Shown here piece after piece: positions 33,033-42,086 of a DNA stretch of 52,969 nucleotides. Below the pieces are notes generated by a model. It had not been told where the DNA came from, did no database searches, and saw only the letters and a list, made by a program, of their open reading frames with translations. Where the stretch lies: contig CANLYR010000029.1 in assembly GCA_947495425.1 (NCBI GenBank), positions 1-52,969 of the forward strand, in the 5' to 3' direction. The position numbers and the translations under genes were made by a program. The stretch is from an uncultured Aquimarina sp. GTDB lineage: Bacteria; Bacteroidota; Bacteroidia; Flavobacteriales; Flavobacteriaceae. How positions within the stretch are numbered: the first letter of the stretch is position 1; each line of letters starts with the position of its first letter.

Positions 33033-33803
33033 TTAGAAATTGCGTTCTCGCAACCAATTATGAAATAATCGATTAAATTCATCAGGATGTTCCATCATTG
33101 CAGCATGCCCACACTTATCTATCCAGTAAAGATCTGAGTCGGGTAATAACCTATTAAAATCGTCTGCAACTTCTGGTGGAGTAACATTATCGTTTTTACC
33201 CCAAATAATACAAGTGGGAGTATTCATTTTTGGTAAATCCTTAGCCATGTTATGACGAATAGCACTTTTGGCAATTGCCAGAGTTCGGATTAGTTTATTG
33301 CGATCATTAACAGTTTCATAAACTTCATCTACGATATCTTTCGTAGCAATTTCTGGATCATAAAAAACATTTTCGGCTTTGGCTTTTATATATTCATAAT
33401 CACCGCGTTTTGGATAACTTTCGCCCATAGCGCTTTCGTAAAGACCAGAACTTCCGGTTATCACTAGCGCTTTTATTTTTTCAGGAAACATTTTGGTACA
33501 CAAAAGCCCAATATGCCCTCCTAGAGAGTTGCCAAGGAGAATTACTTCTTTATTTCCATATCCTAAATGATCTATAAATTCTTTGAGATATTTGGCATAC
33601 GTGCTAACCTTAGTTTTTATTAAAGGTAACGTATATACAGGAAGCTCGGGAATCAATACTTTGTATCCATGTTTTGGAAAGTACGAACCTACACCTTCAA
33701 AGTTACTTAAGCCACCCATCAATCCATGTAAAATGATGATAGGTGTGCCTTCTCCCAGATCTAGATAACTAAACTTTCCGTCTTTTTTTAATTCGTGCTT
33801 CAT
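33033..33803 (-). CDS. Alpha/beta hydrolase
   Basis: This 256-residue protein has the HGLMGG oxyanion loop near residue 25, the nucleophile elbow GNSLGGH near 92-98, an acidic residue in WGKNDNVTPP and the catalytic His in CGHAAMMEHP. It has no signal peptide. The fold is clear, the substrate unknown; meta-cleavage-type hydrolases and simple esterases look alike. It is first in a two-gene unit with engB and divergent from mraZ. Confidence 0.88.
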   Translation of the reverse strand: MKHELKKDGKFSYLDLGEGTPIIILHGLMGGLSNFEGVGSYFPKHGYKVLIPELPVYTLPLIKTKVSTYAKYLKEFIDHLGYGNKEVILLGNSLGGHIGLLCTKMFPEKIKALVITGSSGLYESAMGESYPKRGDYEYIKAKAENVFYDPEIATKDIVDEVYETVNDRNKLIRTLAIAKSAIRHNMAKDLPKMNTPTCIIWGKNDNVTPPEVADDFNRLLPDSDLYWIDKCGHAAMMEHPDEFNRLFHNWLRERNF

Positions 33804-33828
33804 TAATACTTCTTACAAGAATTAAACG

Positions 33829-33836
33829 CAAATATA
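33829..33836 (-). promoter_or_regulatory. -7 box of the hydrolase-engB unit
   Basis: On the minus strand 33836-33829 reads TATATTTG, an exact TAnnTTTG box, 25 nt before the hydrolase ATG. Confidence 0.5.
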
Positions 33837-33998
33837 GCATTTTCATAATTAGTTTTAAGTTTTTTTATCAATACTACAGCATGATTTTTTGTAATTTTTT
33901 TCATCGCATGTTATTTCTATTCCTAATTCGTTGAAGCCGAGATTTTACTAGCCTTTTCATAGTGCGCTGATAAACAAAAAATTAAAATTTTTGATCAC

Positions 33999-34016
33999 TT
34001 TTGAAGCGCTTCAAAA
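33999..34016. promoter_or_regulatory. Perfect 18-bp palindrome upstream of the dcw cluster
   Basis: TTTTGAAGCGCTTCAAAA is its own reverse complement. The central GCGC flanked by AAG/CTT resembles LacI-family operators. It lies 18 bp before the MraZ box, within the 302-bp spacer shared by the hydrolase and mraZ. The rest of that spacer is AT-rich with no gene. Confidence 0.5.
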
Positions 34017-34034
34017 CGTGTAACTTATTAACAA

Positions 34035-34079
34035 TGTGGTAAAATGTGGTAAAATGTGGTATTTTTTTCAATATATTTG
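34035..34079 (+). promoter_or_regulatory. MraZ operator (three 10-bp direct repeats) and dcw promoter
   Basis: TGTGGTAAAA occurs at 34035-34044 and 34045-34054, and TGTGGTATTT at 34055-34064: three GTGG-type repeats spaced exactly 10 bp, i.e. on one face of the helix. MraZ proteins are known to bind direct TGGGN-type repeats with the same spacing upstream of their own gene. The -7 box TATATTTG follows at 34072-34079, so the repeats would cover the -33 region. A further GTGGTAAA occurs at 34106, at the mraZ start codon. Confidence 0.75.
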
Positions 34080-34105
34080 ACTAATTAAACGTTTAGTGAA
34101 GTAAA

Positions 34106-34576
34106 GTGGTAAATCTGATTGGAACATATGAGTGTAAGGCTGATGCCAAGGGGCGTCTTATGGTGCCTGTTGCTTTTAAAAAGCAACTTTCACCTGTGTT
34201 ACAAGATGGTTTTGTGTTAAAAAGGTCGGTGTTCCAATCGTGTTTAGAGCTTTATCCAATGGCAGAATGGAATCTTTTAATGCAAAAAATTAATAAGCTT
34301 AACCGCTTCAAGAAAAAAAACAATGACTTTATAAGAAAATTTACTGCGGGGGTAAAGACAGTTGAAATCGATTCTGCTGGTCGCCTTTTAATTCCAAAGG
34401 ATTTAGTGAGTTTTGCGGGTATCACTAAAGAATTAGTATTGTCCTCTGCTGTTAATATTATAGAGATTTGGGATAAGGATAAGTATGAAAAAGCAATTGA
34501 CGATGTGGCTGTTGATTTTGCAGACTTGGCAGAAGAAGTAATGGGGTTTGATGATGAAATAGATCAAAATCAATAG
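34106..34576 (+). CDS. mraZ: Transcriptional regulator MraZ
   Basis: This 156-residue protein has two SpoVT/AbrB-like MraZ repeats: GTYECKADAKGRLMVPVAFK near residues 5-25 and VEIDSAGRLLIPKDL near 90-105. MraZ represses its own operon and affects division genes. The start is GTG (34106), giving MVNLIGTYE, matching homologues; no ATG lies close by. The C-terminus is acidic. It is the first gene of the dcw cluster, with its probable operator upstream at 34035. Confidence 0.93.
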   Translation: MVNLIGTYECKADAKGRLMVPVAFKKQLSPVLQDGFVLKRSVFQSCLELYPMAEWNLLMQKINKLNRFKKKNNDFIRKFTAGVKTVEIDSAGRLLIPKDLVSFAGITKELVLSSAVNIIEIWDKDKYEKAIDDVAVDFADLAEEVMGFDDEIDQNQ

Positions 34577-34640
34577 GGTATAGTTAACATGAATATTGAC
34601 AATACCGTCAAACTAATAGAAAAACAATAGAACAGAACGA

Positions 34641-35546
34641 ATGAAAGAGACAGCATATCATAATCCGGTTTTATTGAAAGAGACTGTTGATGGTCTGGCG
34701 ATTATACCAGATGGTGTGTATGTTGATGTCACATTTGGAGGAGGAGGGCATTCTAAAGAAATTCTTAAAAGATTGGGGCCAACAGGGAAATTGTTTGCTT
34801 TTGACCAAGATCAAGATGCGTTAAGTAATACCATGGATGATGATCGGTTTACGTTAATAAATGAAAATTTTAGGTTTATCAAGAGATTTCTTCGTTTTCA
34901 CGGAGTTAAAAAAGTAGATGGTATTCTTGGAGATTTTGGAGTCTCTTCGCACCAATTTGATGTAGCAGAAAGAGGTTTTTCAACGCGATTTGAAGCAGAT
35001 CTAGATATGCGAATGAATCAAAATGGTAAGCTATCTGCATACCATGTGGTTAATGAGTATGAAGAGTCTGATTTAAGAACCATGTTTTTGCAGTACGGGG
35101 AACTAAGAAATGCGCCCAAGCTGGCAAGAGTAATTGTTGGCGAACGAAAAGCTAATCCGATTAAAACTAGCGTTGAATTAAAAGAGGTGTTAAAAACATT
35201 TTTACCTAAGCATAAAGAACATAAAATATTAGCCCAGATTTATCAAGCAATACGTATTGAAGTGAATCAGGAGATTGAAGCTTTAAAAGAGTTTTTAATA
35301 CAGACTGTAGAGCTTTTAGATTCGAAAGGCAGAATCAGTTTGATATCCTATCACTCGCTAGAAGATCGATTGGTCAAAAGGTTTATTAGAAGCGGAATGT
35401 TTGAAGGCGAACCAGAGAAAGATATATATGGCAATATTTCGGTGCCATTTAAAAAGGTCGGAGGATTATTAATTCCAGATAGTAAAGAGATAAAAGAAAA
35501 TAATAGAGCAAGGAGTGCCAAACTAAGAATTGGAGAGAAGATTTGA
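34641..35546 (+). CDS. rsmH: 16S rRNA m4C1402 methyltransferase
   Basis: This 301-residue MraW/RsmH has VDVTFGGGGHSKEIL (SAM motif I), GILGDFGVSSHQFD (motif IV region), RGFSTRFEADLDMRM and the C-terminal SYHSLEDRLVKRF and NNRARSAKLR. It N4-methylates C1402 of 16S rRNA. It follows mraZ by 64 bp. Its stop overlaps the TTG start of ftsL. Confidence 0.96.
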   Translation: MKETAYHNPVLLKETVDGLAIIPDGVYVDVTFGGGGHSKEILKRLGPTGKLFAFDQDQDALSNTMDDDRFTLINENFRFIKRFLRFHGVKKVDGILGDFGVSSHQFDVAERGFSTRFEADLDMRMNQNGKLSAYHVVNEYEESDLRTMFLQYGELRNAPKLARVIVGERKANPIKTSVELKEVLKTFLPKHKEHKILAQIYQAIRIEVNQEIEALKEFLIQTVELLDSKGRISLISYHSLEDRLVKRFIRSGMFEGEPEKDIYGNISVPFKKVGGLLIPDSKEIKENNRARSAKLRIGEKI

Positions 35547-35854
35547 AGCAAACGATTTATGACATATTAAAAGGTAAATTTCTCATTGCAGATGATGCGA
35601 TGAAAAACTGGCGAATGCTTATGTTTTTGTCTTTTTTGGCGATAGTAATGATTGCCAGTTCGCATAATGCAGAAAGTAAAGTACATAAAATTGCAGGTTT
35701 GAATAATGAAGTGCGAGAATTGAGAACACAATTTGTAGATGGGAAAACTGAATTAATGAGGTTAAAAATGGAGTCTTCTATAATTAAAAAAATGACTCAA
35801 AAAGGATTAAAACGCCCTACGAGGCCTCCTCAAAAAATCATTGTAAAAAATTAA
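35543..35854 (+). CDS. ftsL: FtsL-like division protein
   Basis: This 103-residue bitopic protein has a cytoplasmic N-terminus, a TM helix at about 25-41 (MLMFLSFLAIVMIASSH), then a coiled coil (GLNNEVRELRTQFVDGKTELMRLK) and a Pro/Lys-rich tail. Position between rsmH and the transpeptidase gene, size and topology mark it as FtsL, although sequence conservation is low. The start is TTG (35543), overlapping the rsmH TGA. Confidence 0.85.
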   Translation: MKQTIYDILKGKFLIADDAMKNWRMLMFLSFLAIVMIASSHNAESKVHKIAGLNNEVRELRTQFVDGKTELMRLKMESSIIKKMTQKGLKRPTRPPQKIIVKN

Positions 35855-35860
35855 GCTGTA

Positions 35861-37855
35861 GTGGCAATAAAAGATAAAAACATATTAAACCGGTTATACT
35901 TCATCGCAGCATGTATGTTCGTTTTTGCTGTTATGGTAGTAGTGAAGCTAGTCAATATACAGTTTGTAGAAGGCGATATGTATCGCAAAAAAGGCCAGCA
36001 ACGAGTTTTTAAAACCTTTGATATTCCTGCTAATAGAGGAAATCTTTATGATAGCAAAGGAAATTTGCTAGCAACATCTGTTCCTAAGTATGATATACGA
36101 TTCGATGCAGTTACCGTATCAGATAAAGATTTTAGAGCATATGTAAAACCGTTATGTAAAGCATTATCTAAAGAATTCGGAAAGCCAACTTCTTATTACG
36201 ATAAAATGATAAGAACTGCTCGTGCAAATAAGAACAGATATGTATTGGTGCGCAGAAATTTGGGATATTCTCAATATATGCGGGTTAAAAAATTTCCTTT
36301 GTTTGATTTTGGAGCCAATAGAGGAGGCTTAATTGTAGAGCAACGTACAGTTCGAGAGCATCCTATTGGTAGAATAGCAGAGCGTACAGTAGGATATGAA
36401 AAAAGAGATGAGCAAGGGTATTACACACGAGTCGGGTTAGAAGGCGCATATGGACCTTTTTTAAGAGGCAAAGACGGGAAACGCAAGAAGCAAAAAATAG
36501 CAAAGAACCAATGGAAACCCATAGGAGATGCAAATGAGGTAGAGCCTCAGGATGGGTATGATGTAATATCTACTATTGATGTAAATATTCAGGATATTGC
36601 TCATCATGCGCTCTTAGGACAATTAGAGAGATTTGAAGCAGAACATGGTACAGTGGTCGTTATGGAGACCAAGACAGGAGAAATCAAAGCAATCTCTAAT
36701 CTAGGTAGAACTAAAGCAGGTAAATATTATGAAAAACTAAATTATGCCGTAGGGGAGTCTCACGAACCTGGATCTACATTTAAATTAATGACAATGGTGG
36801 CCGCGTTAGAAGATAAAGTAATCGATTCTAGTTATGTCATAGATACTGAAAATGGTCGAATAAAATTTTATGATAGAGTTGTAAAGGATTCAAAGTGGGG
36901 CGGCTATGGTAAGATATCAGCAGCAAAGGCTTTTGAATTGTCTTCCAATACAGCTTTTGCCAAGATGATTAATGATAATTATAAAGACAATCCTCGCAGG
37001 TTTGTAGATCGATTGATTAATATGGGATTGGGAGAAACACTAGGTCTTGCCATCAAAGGGGAGGGAGTCCCTAAAATACCATATCCGGGCGATGATGATT
37101 GGTATGGGACCACTTTGCCATGGATGGCGCATGGATATGGAGTGGCAATTACTCCGCTACAAACACTTTCGTTTTATAATGCGATTGCAAATGATGGTGA
37201 ATTAGTGAAACCAAGGTTTATAAAAGAAGTGAAAACATGGGATAAAACCCGAGAGCGATTTGATAAAGAAGTCATAAACCCTACAATATGCTCTAAGCAA
37301 ACCGCAAAAATAGTTCAGCAAATGATGATGAATGTAGTAAAGCGAGGAACGGCAGATAATATTCGAACAGATAATTTTCTTATCGCTGGTAAGACAGGTA
37401 CATGTTGGGGGAATTATGGTAAAGATAGAGAACGAGAATATATTTCATCTTTTGCAGGGTATTTTCCGGCTGATGCCCCTATATATTCTTGTATTGTAGT
37501 GGTTCATAAACCTAATAAAGAGAAGGGGTATTATGGTAATGAAGTTGCTGCACCCGTCTTTAAAACTATTGCAACAAAAATATATAATGATATTCCGGTG
37601 ATTGATGAGGTGTCGTATGCAGTTGTAGAAAGTAAATCTGTAATTGATAGTTACGAAGGTTATTATCAAAAAGCCCAAAAATATAAAACCATAATGCCAA
37701 ACCTGAAAGGTATGCCTGCCATGGACGTCATTTCACTTTTGGAAAATATGGGGCTCAAAGTAGAATTAAAAGGATCGGGTAGCGTTGAAAAACAATCCAT
37801 CGAGCCGGGAACTAAAGTAAAAATTAATCAAATCATTAGGCTAGAATTATCGTGA
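35861..37855 (+). CDS. ftsI: Division transpeptidase (PBP, FtsI type) with a PASTA domain
   Basis: This 664-residue class B PBP cross-links septal peptidoglycan. It has an N-terminal TM helix (about 12-30), a dimerisation domain, then SxxK as STFK in ESHEPGSTFKLM, SxN as SSNTAFAKM and KTG as AGKTGTCWG. The last ~60 residues form one PASTA domain (MPNLKGMPAMDVISLLENMG). PASTA on a division PBP is typical of Spo-VD/PBP2x-type enzymes and is normal in Bacteroidetes. The start is GTG at 35861; the stop overlaps the murE start by 4 bp. Confidence 0.93.
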   Translation: MAIKDKNILNRLYFIAACMFVFAVMVVVKLVNIQFVEGDMYRKKGQQRVFKTFDIPANRGNLYDSKGNLLATSVPKYDIRFDAVTVSDKDFRAYVKPLCKALSKEFGKPTSYYDKMIRTARANKNRYVLVRRNLGYSQYMRVKKFPLFDFGANRGGLIVEQRTVREHPIGRIAERTVGYEKRDEQGYYTRVGLEGAYGPFLRGKDGKRKKQKIAKNQWKPIGDANEVEPQDGYDVISTIDVNIQDIAHHALLGQLERFEAEHGTVVVMETKTGEIKAISNLGRTKAGKYYEKLNYAVGESHEPGSTFKLMTMVAALEDKVIDSSYVIDTENGRIKFYDRVVKDSKWGGYGKISAAKAFELSSNTAFAKMINDNYKDNPRRFVDRLINMGLGETLGLAIKGEGVPKIPYPGDDDWYGTTLPWMAHGYGVAITPLQTLSFYNAIANDGELVKPRFIKEVKTWDKTRERFDKEVINPTICSKQTAKIVQQMMMNVVKRGTADNIRTDNFLIAGKTGTCWGNYGKDREREYISSFAGYFPADAPIYSCIVVVHKPNKEKGYYGNEVAAPVFKTIATKIYNDIPVIDEVSYAVVESKSVIDSYEGYYQKAQKYKTIMPNLKGMPAMDVISLLENMGLKVELKGSGSVEKQSIEPGTKVKINQIIRLELS

Positions 37856-39315
37856 CAAAATTAAAAGATATTCTATATAAAGTTGCTATTGATGCTGTAG
37901 TTGGTGACACAACAATCAGTATGAATAAAATTGAGTTCGATTCTAGAAGAGTTGAGCTAGATGATCTGTTTGTGGCTGTTCGTGGTACAGTCTCTGATGG
38001 TCATAATTTCATTCAAAAATCTATTGATCAAGGAGCTGTCGTTGTGGTTTGTGAAGAATTACCAAAAATTAAAGTTGATGGTGTAACCTATGTGGTGGTT
38101 GAAGATACACAATCTGCCTTAGCAATAATGGCTTCTAATTATTATGAAAATCCTTCCAGAAATTTAAAATTGGTAGGAGTAACAGGAACCAATGGCAAGA
38201 CAACTATAGCAACATTACTATATCAACTCTTTAAGAAAGCTGGCTTCAAAGTTGGATTACTATCTACTGTTAAAGTTTTGGTAGATACCAAAGAATATAA
38301 TGCTACACATACAACTCCTGATTCTCTGACAATAAATCATTATCTCAAGGAAATGAATAAAGTAGGTGTTGAGTATTGTTTTATGGAAGTGAGTTCTCAC
38401 GGAATTCATCAAAAAAGAACTGAAGGACTAGAGTTCTCGGGAGGTATTTTTACAAACTTATCTCATGACCATCTTGATTATCATAAAACGTTCACAGAAT
38501 ATCGAGATGTGAAAAAAGTGTTTTTTGACGGCCTACCGCCAAATGCTTTTGCTCTTATAAACAGAGATGATAAAAATGGAGCTTTCATGCTTCAAAATAC
38601 GAGAGCAAAACAATACGGGTATGCCTTAAAATCGTATGCAGATTTTAGAGGCCAGATTTTAGAAAACAGCTTGGGGGGATTATTGCTTAAACTCAATGAT
38701 CATGAAGTTTGGGTAAAACTTATAGGTAGTTTCAATGCGTATAATTTACTTGCCATTTTTGCAACAGCAGAATTACTGGGTCTTGAGACTTTAGAAACCT
38801 TACGCCTATTAAGTGACCTTAAAAGCGTAAGTGGTAGATTTCAGTATCTCATATCTGAAGGTAAAATTACAGCTATAGTTGATTATGCCCATACCCCCGA
38901 TGCGTTAAAGAATGTGTTAGAAACGATTAATGATATTCGTACCAATAATGAAACTTTGATAACAGTTGTTGGGTGTGGAGGTGATCGAGATAAGATGAAG
39001 CGTCCGGTAATGGGTAATATTGCTGCAAAACTGAGTAATAAAGCAATTTTTACTAGTGATAACCCAAGAACAGAAAGCCCAAATCAAATTATAGAAGATA
39101 TTGAAAAAGGTGTAGAACCACAAGATTATAAAAAAACATTATCGATTACAGATAGAAAACAAGCCATTAAAACAGCATGTCAATTAGCAACCAAAGACGA
39201 TATCATTTTGATAGCCGGTAAAGGACATGAAACGTATCAAGAAATTAATGCAGAACGAATTGATTTTGATGACTTTAAAATTGTACAAGAAGAATTGAAA
39301 AAACTAAATAAATAA
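37852..39315 (+). CDS. murE: UDP-MurNAc-L-Ala-D-Glu ligase, meso-DAP adding
   Basis: This 487-residue Mur ligase has the ATP loop GVTGTNGKTT, FTNLSHDHLDYHK and the C-terminal SDNPRTESP. DNPR is the motif that selects meso-diaminopimelate over lysine, so the peptidoglycan is probably DAP type. The GTG start (37852) overlaps the transpeptidase TGA. Confidence 0.95.
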   Translation: MTKLKDILYKVAIDAVVGDTTISMNKIEFDSRRVELDDLFVAVRGTVSDGHNFIQKSIDQGAVVVVCEELPKIKVDGVTYVVVEDTQSALAIMASNYYENPSRNLKLVGVTGTNGKTTIATLLYQLFKKAGFKVGLLSTVKVLVDTKEYNATHTTPDSLTINHYLKEMNKVGVEYCFMEVSSHGIHQKRTEGLEFSGGIFTNLSHDHLDYHKTFTEYRDVKKVFFDGLPPNAFALINRDDKNGAFMLQNTRAKQYGYALKSYADFRGQILENSLGGLLLKLNDHEVWVKLIGSFNAYNLLAIFATAELLGLETLETLRLLSDLKSVSGRFQYLISEGKITAIVDYAHTPDALKNVLETINDIRTNNETLITVVGCGGDRDKMKRPVMGNIAAKLSNKAIFTSDNPRTESPNQIIEDIEKGVEPQDYKKTLSITDRKQAIKTACQLATKDDIILIAGKGHETYQEINAERIDFDDFKIVQEELKKLNK

Positions 39316-39350
39316 AATCCTAACTATATCTTTTAGTAAGGTGTTAACCT

Positions 39351-40583
39351 ATGTTATATTATCTATTTGAATATTTAGAAAGCGAATACCAGTTCCCCGG
39401 GGCATCGTTATTTCAATTTATCACGTTTAGAGCAGCAATGGCAATCATAGTATCACTTTTGATATCTACAATTTATGGCAAGAGAATCATACGATTTCTG
39501 CAAAAGAAGCAAATGGGAGAGCGTATTCGCGAATTAGGTTTAGAAGGTCAAGCCGAAAAAGCAGGAACTCCTACCATGGGCGGAATCATAATTATTTTGG
39601 CAACACTAATACCTGTGCTGCTTTTTGCGAGGCTTGATAATATTTATGTAATCCTTCTTATAATCACAACATTATGGATGGGCGTGATTGGATTAACAGA
39701 TGATTTATTAAAGATTAAGAGAAAAGATAAAGAAGGTTTAGCCGGAAAATTTAAAGTTATAGGACAAGTTGGATTAGGTCTTATTGTTGGATGTACCATG
39801 TATTTTCATAATGATATAACAGTGAGGCAAGAGAAAGTTACATCAGATACTGAACAAGTAGTTGTGGAGACCAAAGAGAATTCAGATTTCAAACCTGCAA
39901 TTAAGTCCACCAAAACAACATTGCCGTTTTTTAAGAATAATGAATTTGATTATGCAGATTTAATCACATGGATTAGCCCGGGTTTAGAAAAATATGCGTG
40001 GCTAATTTTTATACCTGTTGTCATTTTTATAGTAACCGCAGTCTCAAATGGTGCTAACCTTACAGATGGCATTGATGGATTGGCTGCAGGATCTTCGGCG
40101 ATCATAGTACTTACTCTGGCATTATTTGCCTGGGTGTCTGGTAATATCATTTTTTCAGATTATCTCAATGTGATGTACATCCCTAATTCTGGTGAGATGA
40201 CTATATTTATTACAGCATTTGCCGGAGCATTAGTAGGATTTTTGTGGTATAACACGTATCCAGCTCAGGTTTTTATGGGGGATACAGGGAGTCTCACGAT
40301 CGGTGGAATCATAGCCGTAATTGCAATTGCAATACGGAAGGAGTTTTTAATTCCAATTCTTTGTGGAATCTTTTTTATTGAAACATTATCGGTAATGATA
40401 CAGGTAAGCTGGTTTAAGTATACCAAAAGAAAATATGGAGAAGGAAGAAGAATATTCTTAATGTCTCCGCTACATCATCATTATCAGAAGAAAGGAATAC
40501 ATGAAAGTAAAATTGTAGCTCGGTTCTGGATTGTTGGAATTTTCATGGCAATTATTGCTGTGATTACATTAAAAGTGAGATGA
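39351..40583 (+). CDS. mraY: Phospho-MurNAc-pentapeptide translocase
   Basis: This 410-residue, ten-helix inner-membrane enzyme makes lipid I. Motifs: GTPTMGG near residue 71, DDLLKI after it (catalytic Asp pair), [21 protein letters not shown] and [11 protein letters not shown]. It is about 50 residues longer than E. coli MraY (360) owing to a polar insert around 150-205, between the third cytoplasmic segment and the helix starting WLIFIPV. Such inserts are known in Bacteroidetes MraY. The stop is followed by a REP-like palindrome. Confidence 0.95.
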   Translation: MLYYLFEYLESEYQFPGASLFQFITFRAAMAIIVSLLISTIYGKRIIRFLQKKQMGERIRELGLEGQAEKAGTPTMGGIIIILATLIPVLLFARLDNIYVILLIITTLWMGVIGLTDDLLKIKRKDKEGLAGKFKVIGQVGLGLIVGCTMYFHNDITVRQEKVTSDTEQVVVETKENSDFKPAIKSTKTTLPFFKNNEFDYADLITWISPGLEKYAWLIFIPVVIFIVTAVSNGANLTDGIDGLAAGSSAIIVLTLALFAWVSGNIIFSDYLNVMYIPNSGEMTIFITAFAGALVGFLWYNTYPAQVFMGDTGSLTIGGIIAVIAIAIRKEFLIPILCGIFFIETLSVMIQVSWFKYTKRKYGEGRRIFLMSPLHHHYQKKGIHESKIVARFWIVGIFMAIIAVITLKVR

Positions 40584-40586
40584 AAG

Positions 40587-40617
40587 CCCATCCCCAACCC
40601 TTCCCAAAAGGAAGGGA
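40587..40617. repeat. REP-like palindrome between mraY and murD
   Basis: CCCATCCCCAACCCTTCC followed by CAAAAGGAAGGGA; CCCTTCC (40598-40604) pairs with GGAAGGG (40610-40616). C- and G-runs contrast with the AT-rich surroundings. It is related in style to the palindromes at 22441 and 40670. Confidence 0.6.
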
Positions 40618-40635
40618 GTGAAGCCTGATATTGAA

Positions 40636-42021
40636 ATGAATGATAAAAAAAATAAAAAGAATAGTGTTTCCCCCTTGGGGGGATCAAGGGGGCTGCTTGT
40701 CGTTTTAGGCGCAGGTGAAAGCGGCGTGGGAGCTGCTATTTTGGGTAAAAAAGAAGGGTTTGATGTTTTTGTTTCTGATAAAGGAATAATTACAGAGCAT
40801 TATAAAGAAGTTCTTAGAAATTTTGAAATCGAATGGGAAGAGCAACACCATACTAAGACTAAGATTCTCGATGCAGATATCGTGATGAAAAGTCCAGGGA
40901 TTCCTGATAAAGTTGCACTGGTTGTAGCGTTGCATGCAAAAAAAATCCCAGTAATGTCTGAGATAGAGTTTGCAGTAAAGTTTACTACTGCAAAAATAGT
41001 TGGTATTACAGGTAGCAATGGCAAAACGACCACTACAATGCTTACGCATCATGTGCTTAAACAAGGGGGGCTAGAAGTGATTATGGCAGGTAACATTGGT
41101 GATAGTTTTGCAAAACAAGTGGCAGAAAATGATGCTCCATATTATGTGTTAGAATTAAGTAGTTTTCAACTAGATGGTATTTATGATTTTGCTCCACATA
41201 TTGCAGTGTTAACCAATATCACACCAGATCATTTAGATCGATATGATCATAATTTTGAAAATTATATCGCATCAAAATTTAGAATTGCGATGAATCAGAC
41301 AGTAGATGATTATTTTATCTATGATGCAGATGATGAGGTGATCTCTAAGTATTTGAAACAACATTCCATTCGCTCAAGATTATTACCTTTTTCAATAACT
41401 AAAAAGGTAGAAAATGGAGCATGTTTAGAAAAAGGAAATATAAAAATAACAATAGACAACAACGAATTTATCATGTCAACAAATAACTTATCATTAAAGG
41501 GGAATCACAATGTGAAAAATGCTATGGCAGCAGCCACAGTATCACAATTGTTGAAAATTAGAAAAACGACCATTAGGGAGTGTTTAGAAAATTTTCATGG
41601 GGTAGAGCATCGATTAGAAAATGTATTGAAGATAAATAATGTGCAATACATAAACGATTCAAAAGCAACAAATGTAAACGCTGCATTCTATGCTTTGGAT
41701 GCTATGAAATCAGCTACGGTATGGATTGTAGGGGGCGTAGATAAAGGTAATGATTATACCGAGTTATACCCTTTAGTTAATGAAAAAGTAAAAGCTATTA
41801 TTTGCCTGGGGTTAGATAATTCAAAAATTATCAACGCATTCGGGAATTGTGTAGATAACATCGTAGAGACACAATCAATGAAAGAAGCTGTTGATATGGC
41901 GTATAAAATTGCAGAGCGAAATGAGAATGTATTACTATCTCCTGCTTGTGCAAGTTTTGACTTGTTCAAGAATTATGAAGAAAGAGGAAGACAGTTTAAA
42001 GAAGCCGTTAGAGAGTTATAA
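40636..42021 (+). CDS. murD: UDP-MurNAc-L-Ala:D-Glu ligase with REP-derived N-terminus
   Basis: From the ATG at 40636 the protein has 461 residues (a GTG at 40618 would add six). Family features: VVLGAGESGVGAAI, the ATP loop GITGSNGKTTTT, ELSSFQLDGI, NDSKATNVNA and SPACASFDLF. Homologues begin almost directly at the VVLG strand. Here about 20 extra residues precede it, and part of them (SPLGGSRG) is encoded by a palindrome of REP type (40670-40692). MurD adds D-glutamate to UDP-MurNAc-L-Ala. Confidence 0.94.
   Translation: MNDKKNKKNSVSPLGGSRGLLVVLGAGESGVGAAILGKKEGFDVFVSDKGIITEHYKEVLRNFEIEWEEQHHTKTKILDADIVMKSPGIPDKVALVVALHAKKIPVMSEIEFAVKFTTAKIVGITGSNGKTTTTMLTHHVLKQGGLEVIMAGNIGDSFAKQVAENDAPYYVLELSSFQLDGIYDFAPHIAVLTNITPDHLDRYDHNFENYIASKFRIAMNQTVDDYFIYDADDEVISKYLKQHSIRSRLLPFSITKKVENGACLEKGNIKITIDNNEFIMSTNNLSLKGNHNVKNAMAAATVSQLLKIRKTTIRECLENFHGVEHRLENVLKINNVQYINDSKATNVNAAFYALDAMKSATVWIVGGVDKGNDYTELYPLVNEKVKAIICLGLDNSKIINAFGNCVDNIVETQSMKEAVDMAYKIAERNENVLLSPACASFDLFKNYEERGRQFKEAVREL
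40670..40692. repeat. REP-like inverted repeat inside the murD 5' coding region
   Basis: CCCCCTTG (40670-40677), 7-nt loop, CAAGGGGG (40685-40692). It is in frame and read through as SPLGGSRG. The mRNA would have a G/C-rich hairpin a few codons after the start. Confidence 0.7.
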
Positions 42022-42086
42022 AATTGCCCTTTTTTTTAGAAATAAAACGACAATGCATGATAATATATAATTACGATAGATAAGAA

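Noticed and set aside
40705..41064. 119-codon antisense frame inside murD
   Set aside because: It is a shadow of the murD coding strand and its product is Cys/His-rich noise without family features.
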